From NCBI GenBank assembly GCA_965660075.1, contig CBFHYO010000030.1, positions 1 through 7,366 on the forward strand: a DNA stretch of 7,366 bases, read 5' to 3'. Both the position numbers and the translations under genes were made by a program. Below are positions 4,660-7,366 of the stretch, piece after piece. The notes beneath the pieces are model-generated. The model was not told the origin of the DNA and made no database searches. It was given only the letters and a program-made list of their open reading frames with translations. Source of the DNA: CAYYFV01 sp965660075. GTDB lineage: Bacteria; Patescibacteriota; Gracilibacteria; UBA1369; GCA-2718715. Each line of letters opens with the position of its first letter. Position 1 is the stretch's first letter.

Positions 4660-7366
4660 GGGGGAGTGAACACCGATATGCCACCGAGTTTGCCAAATAT
4701 TGGTGGGAGTCAGTTGGCTGGTAGTACCCAGGTGATTCAAATTAATAATACTAATGGGTTTCATTCGAGTCTTATTAAACCTGTTTGTAGTGCACGTTAT
4801 GTTAAATCTTTGGAATTAATGAAATCTCCTTTGTATGTAAGTGCTTTTGGAGTTAATAAATCTGCAAGTGTGAGCGAGTTTTTATCGAAGGTCAGTCCAG
4901 ATAATGAATACTATGCTATGCTGTTATTTAATCAAGTTACTCAAAGCTATGTAGAACTTGGCTCTAATCTATTTGGAAGTATTCCACGAATTGGGGTGGA
5001 GGAGTTTGATAGCTATACGATTGCTTCTAATCAAATGGTATATTTGTTTACCAATTCTGTTAATAAGTTTTGTTTTGATAATGATAAAACTTTATTTGAA
5101 CCCTTAGAGGAGGTTGATGGTTGGGCGTTGATTCAATTGTATACAACTCAGTTTGTACCAAATGTTCGTTCTGCTTTTAAATTTAATAACGAATCTAAAC
5201 CAGAGAAATATTTAGATAGTTTATATAAACCAGGTTTTTATTGGTTTGCTTTTGATTACTCAGAATTTACTGAGAACTTTGGTGATGAGGGGGTTGCAGT
5301 TAGTCTATTTAGATCCTTGGGTGATAAATCAATTTACTTAAGAAACAATCAAAATGAAAATGTGAGCTTGGGTGTTTTTGATGTTGTTTCTGAGGATTTG
5401 GTTGATCAAATTACATTTGAGGTTAAGTCTCAAACTCAGGCGGAGTTTTTATCTGTTGTAAATTCAATCGAACTGAAAATAAATGGTGAAAGCTTTAGTT
5501 TGGCTGCTCCTGACTCTTTGAGTGCTGAAGGTTTGTTTGTGGTTGAATTAAATCAAGATATGCAAAATGCGCTAGACGAATCTAAACAAATTGAAATTTT
5601 ATTGAATGTAAACTCTGTTGAGTCTAATCAGGTTGTAGATTTGAGTGTGGTGTTTGAAGCTGGTGAAAACAAATCAGAATCTTTAGACATGATCAATGTA
5701 GCTATTTTCTTATCTGATATTAGTATTGTGCTTGCCGATAATTCTTCTGATTTAGAACTGATTAATGGGCTAAAGATTTCTAACTATGGATATTCAAATG
5801 TCGATTTTGATGTTGATGGAACCATAGAGCTAGAGTCGATTAAATTAAAATTAGATTCTGGATTGCAAATTGATCCTGAAAATTATTTTGCTGTAGATTT
5901 TGCAGTAGATTCTGAAGTTTTATTTACTCATCGATTTACCAATGATACTCGTGAGGCGACTTTGCCACAAGAATTGGTTAATAAATTATTAGAAGAAGGT
6001 GTTAAAACACTCGCAATGTTAATTAATGTCGACTTATTTGAGGAGCAGTCCGATATAGAATTTTTGTTAGAAACAAAATTAGCAGAAGATGATCAAGCTT
6101 TAGTGGTAGAATTGCCACAAGTTAAATTTGCAGAATCTCTAACTCTCGTTAGTGATGGTTATTTTACTTACTCGGACAAGTGTGAATTGGACTCGAATAT
6201 TTATTATAATCAAGAGGATTTGATTCGATTATCTGCAGATTTTACAGATTTTTATGAATCTTTATTCGATGATGTTGAGTCTATTGATACTATTGGTTTT
6301 GGCTTGGATGTTACTCCGTATTTAGAAATTTCTGATATTAATTTTAATATTGATTTGTTTGGATCTGATGCTGCCGATGTTCCAAAATCTTCCGGTTTTA
6401 CGGATTTATTTGAGTATAATTCTGCAGATTTTGAAGGTGTGCTAATTAATTTTAGCTCAAATGACTATCAAGAAGAATTTACCCAAGAGTTTAATTCTAA
6501 GCGATTGTTATCTTTGGATAAACTTGAATTGTCCACTGAAAATCTAAAACTAAGATTTAATTTATTTTCAGAAACTCTAGAAGGTGATTTGATTAAACTT
6601 GAACATAGATGTGTTTCTAAATCTGATTATGGATTTAGCGTTGATGAGTTGTTATTTGATTCAAAAATATTTGTCTCTGATTTGAGCGAATTTGTAAAAC
6701 TTAATTTTACAAATCTTGTGCTTGGTAAAAATGTTTTTGTTAAAGTCGACTGGGAGCAAAGTTTACTTTCGTTATTAGATTTAACTTCTAATCCAATTAT
6801 CGAACCAATTGTAGATGCAAATGGAATGTTGATCGGCTTTGATTACGAAGATGCTGAGGCACTTGGATCTATTTTAGATCAACTTTTGGAGGATCTTAGT
6901 ACAGCAGATACCCCAATGAGTGAGCAAGAATTAGAAGATCTGATTGAATCTAATCCAATTAGTTTAACTGTTGGAAATGCCAATGCTAATTTAATTACCG
7001 AGGATTTTGATTTGGTGTATGCAGATGAAATTTATCGGGCATGTGCCGACCAGATAACTGAGATAAAATCTTATTCAAATATGGAAGTTGTCAATTTAGA
7101 TGAATATATAAACTATTTTTATGATGTTTATGGGGGCGAGTGTGTTCAAAGAAAATTAGAAGGTGATGTGGTTTTAGATTCAAATGAATTTGAACTTTTC
7201 AATGCTTATTTAAAAAAGAAAACTGATATAGATTTCTTTAAATTAAAGTATTTTGAAAGTTTTTATACTTTTGATCTTGATGGAGATGGCACAGATGAAT
7301 CTGTTGACTCTGGAAATCTAAATTTAAGAGTTACTTTAGATGTAGATGGTTTGCAACCTGTCACTC
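4582..7366 (+). CDS. Large exported multi-domain surface protein, 3'-partial
   Basis: The frame is open from GTG at 4582 to the window end, giving 928 complete codons with no stop. The GTG is chosen because it gives a classical export signal: MKKKN followed by a hydrophobic run L6-F24. An ATG at codon 12 would lose the basic n-region. No Shine-Dalgarno sequence precedes it. The mature part is acidic and beta-rich, with Cys pairs 69/164, 534/677 and 821/854. Two comparable modules lie around 274-360 and 415-501, each ending in a predicted helix-like turn plus two strands. A strand motif LKISNYGYSNVDFDV (397-411) matches the strand pattern of the upstream protein. A DLDGDGTDESVD loop at 898-909 resembles an EF-hand, dockerin or FG-GAP calcium site. 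No catalytic motif is visible. Inference: a surface or envelope-anchored partner of the upstream product, probably in the same operon. The C-terminus and any anchor are outside the window. Confidence 0.85.
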   Translation, partial: MKKKNLTLLVCMVASIVAAVALYFGAGGVNTDMPPSLPNIGGSQLAGSTQVIQINNTNGFHSSLIKPVCSARYVKSLELMKSPLYVSAFGVNKSASVSEFLSKVSPDNEYYAMLLFNQVTQSYVELGSNLFGSIPRIGVEEFDSYTIASNQMVYLFTNSVNKFCFDNDKTLFEPLEEVDGWALIQLYTTQFVPNVRSAFKFNNESKPEKYLDSLYKPGFYWFAFDYSEFTENFGDEGVAVSLFRSLGDKSIYLRNNQNENVSLGVFDVVSEDLVDQITFEVKSQTQAEFLSVVNSIELKINGESFSLAAPDSLSAEGLFVVELNQDMQNALDESKQIEILLNVNSVESNQVVDLSVVFEAGENKSESLDMINVAIFLSDISIVLADNSSDLELINGLKISNYGYSNVDFDVDGTIELESIKLKLDSGLQIDPENYFAVDFAVDSEVLFTHRFTNDTREATLPQELVNKLLEEGVKTLAMLINVDLFEEQSDIEFLLETKLAEDDQALVVELPQVKFAESLTLVSDGYFTYSDKCELDSNIYYNQEDLIRLSADFTDFYESLFDDVESIDTIGFGLDVTPYLEISDINFNIDLFGSDAADVPKSSGFTDLFEYNSADFEGVLINFSSNDYQEEFTQEFNSKRLLSLDKLELSTENLKLRFNLFSETLEGDLIKLEHRCVSKSDYGFSVDELLFDSKIFVSDLSEFVKLNFTNLVLGKNVFVKVDWEQSLLSLLDLTSNPIIEPIVDANGMLIGFDYEDAEALGSILDQLLEDLSTADTPMSEQELEDLIESNPISLTVGNANANLITEDFDLVYADEIYRACADQITEIKSYSNMEVVNLDEYINYFYDVYGGECVQRKLEGDVVLDSNEFELFNAYLKKKTDIDFFKLKYFESFYTFDLDGDGTDESVDSGNLNLRVTLDVDGLQPVT
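5548..5661 (+). repeat. Internal duplicated segment, copy A (protein level)
   Basis: Residues 323-360 of the second protein (from LNQDMQNALDESKQIEILLN through VVFEA) align with 461-501. The shared layout is L-x-Q-[DE]-[ML]-x-N-x-L-x-[ED], then a hydrophobic strand ending in N-V-[ND], an acidic turn, and a second strand with alternating hydrophobic residues. It probably forms the last strands of a beta-sandwich module spanning about 274-360. Confidence 0.5.
5962..6084 (+). repeat. Internal duplicated segment, copy B (protein level)
   Basis: Residues 461-501 (LPQELVNKLLEEGVKTLAML, then INVDLFEEQSDIEFLLETKL and A501) are the second copy of the pattern at 323-360. The copies are clearly divergent, since nothing obvious remains at the DNA level. 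Copy B closes a module that begins with the LKISNYGYSNVDFDV strand motif around residue 397. Confidence 0.5.
7273..7308 (+). other. EF-hand/dockerin-like Asp loop
   Basis: Residues 898-909 of the second protein (DLDGDGTDESVD) have Asp at loop positions 1, 3, 5 and 12 and Gly at 6, as in EF-hand and dockerin loops. FG-GAP-type D-x-D-G-D-G motifs are an alternative reading. The preceding aromatic residues (FESFYTF) could be the entering helix. Only one loop is visible before the window ends, so pairing cannot be judged. Confidence 0.55.

Noticed and set aside
1..7366. UGA recoded as Gly or Trp, as in some candidate-phyla bacteria
   Set aside because: No in-frame TGA occurs in either long gene. 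Gly is encoded by GGN and Trp by TGG.

Overview
The window lies inside a locus of very large secreted or cell-surface proteins. It holds two genes on the + strand in tandem, and each runs off one edge of the window. The DNA is A/T-rich (roughly one third G+C by eye) and almost wholly coding. The only gap is 18 bases. UGA never appears in frame in about 7.3 kb of coding sequence, so the normal stop code applies. The low G+C, giant Asp/Asn-rich exported proteins of no recognisable enzyme family, and a GTG start without a Shine-Dalgarno site fit a candidate-phyla (Patescibacteria/CPR-like) bacterium. This placement is an inference; no marker gene is present.

Region 1 (1-4563) is the 3' part of a gene encoding at least 1,520 residues. 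It contains about eight divergent beta-sandwich-like modules, most bracketed by one Cys near the first strand and one near the last. These are followed by a Cys-poor, aromatic-rich stretch, two Asp/Asn calcium-loop motifs (one thrombospondin type 3-like) and a Gly/Pro-rich C-terminal tail. Two similar short motifs, VPTAYA-E and VPEAFA-C, look like signal-peptidase sites but lie inside the protein. An 8-G run lies in the coding sequence, and a one-base gain or loss there meets a stop within a few codons.

Region 2 (4582-7366) is the 5' part of a second gene, at least 928 residues and open at the window end. It starts with a KKK-type signal peptide or anchor and carries modules of the same general kind, including a recognisable internal duplication. 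Near the window end it has an EF-hand/dockerin-like Asp loop.

The two genes share strand, spacing, composition and module style, so they are probably co-transcribed and encode partner surface proteins (adhesin, fibre or surface-layer type). No enzyme, regulator, RNA gene, mobile element, CRISPR array or rho-independent terminator was found. The function of both proteins is unknown.
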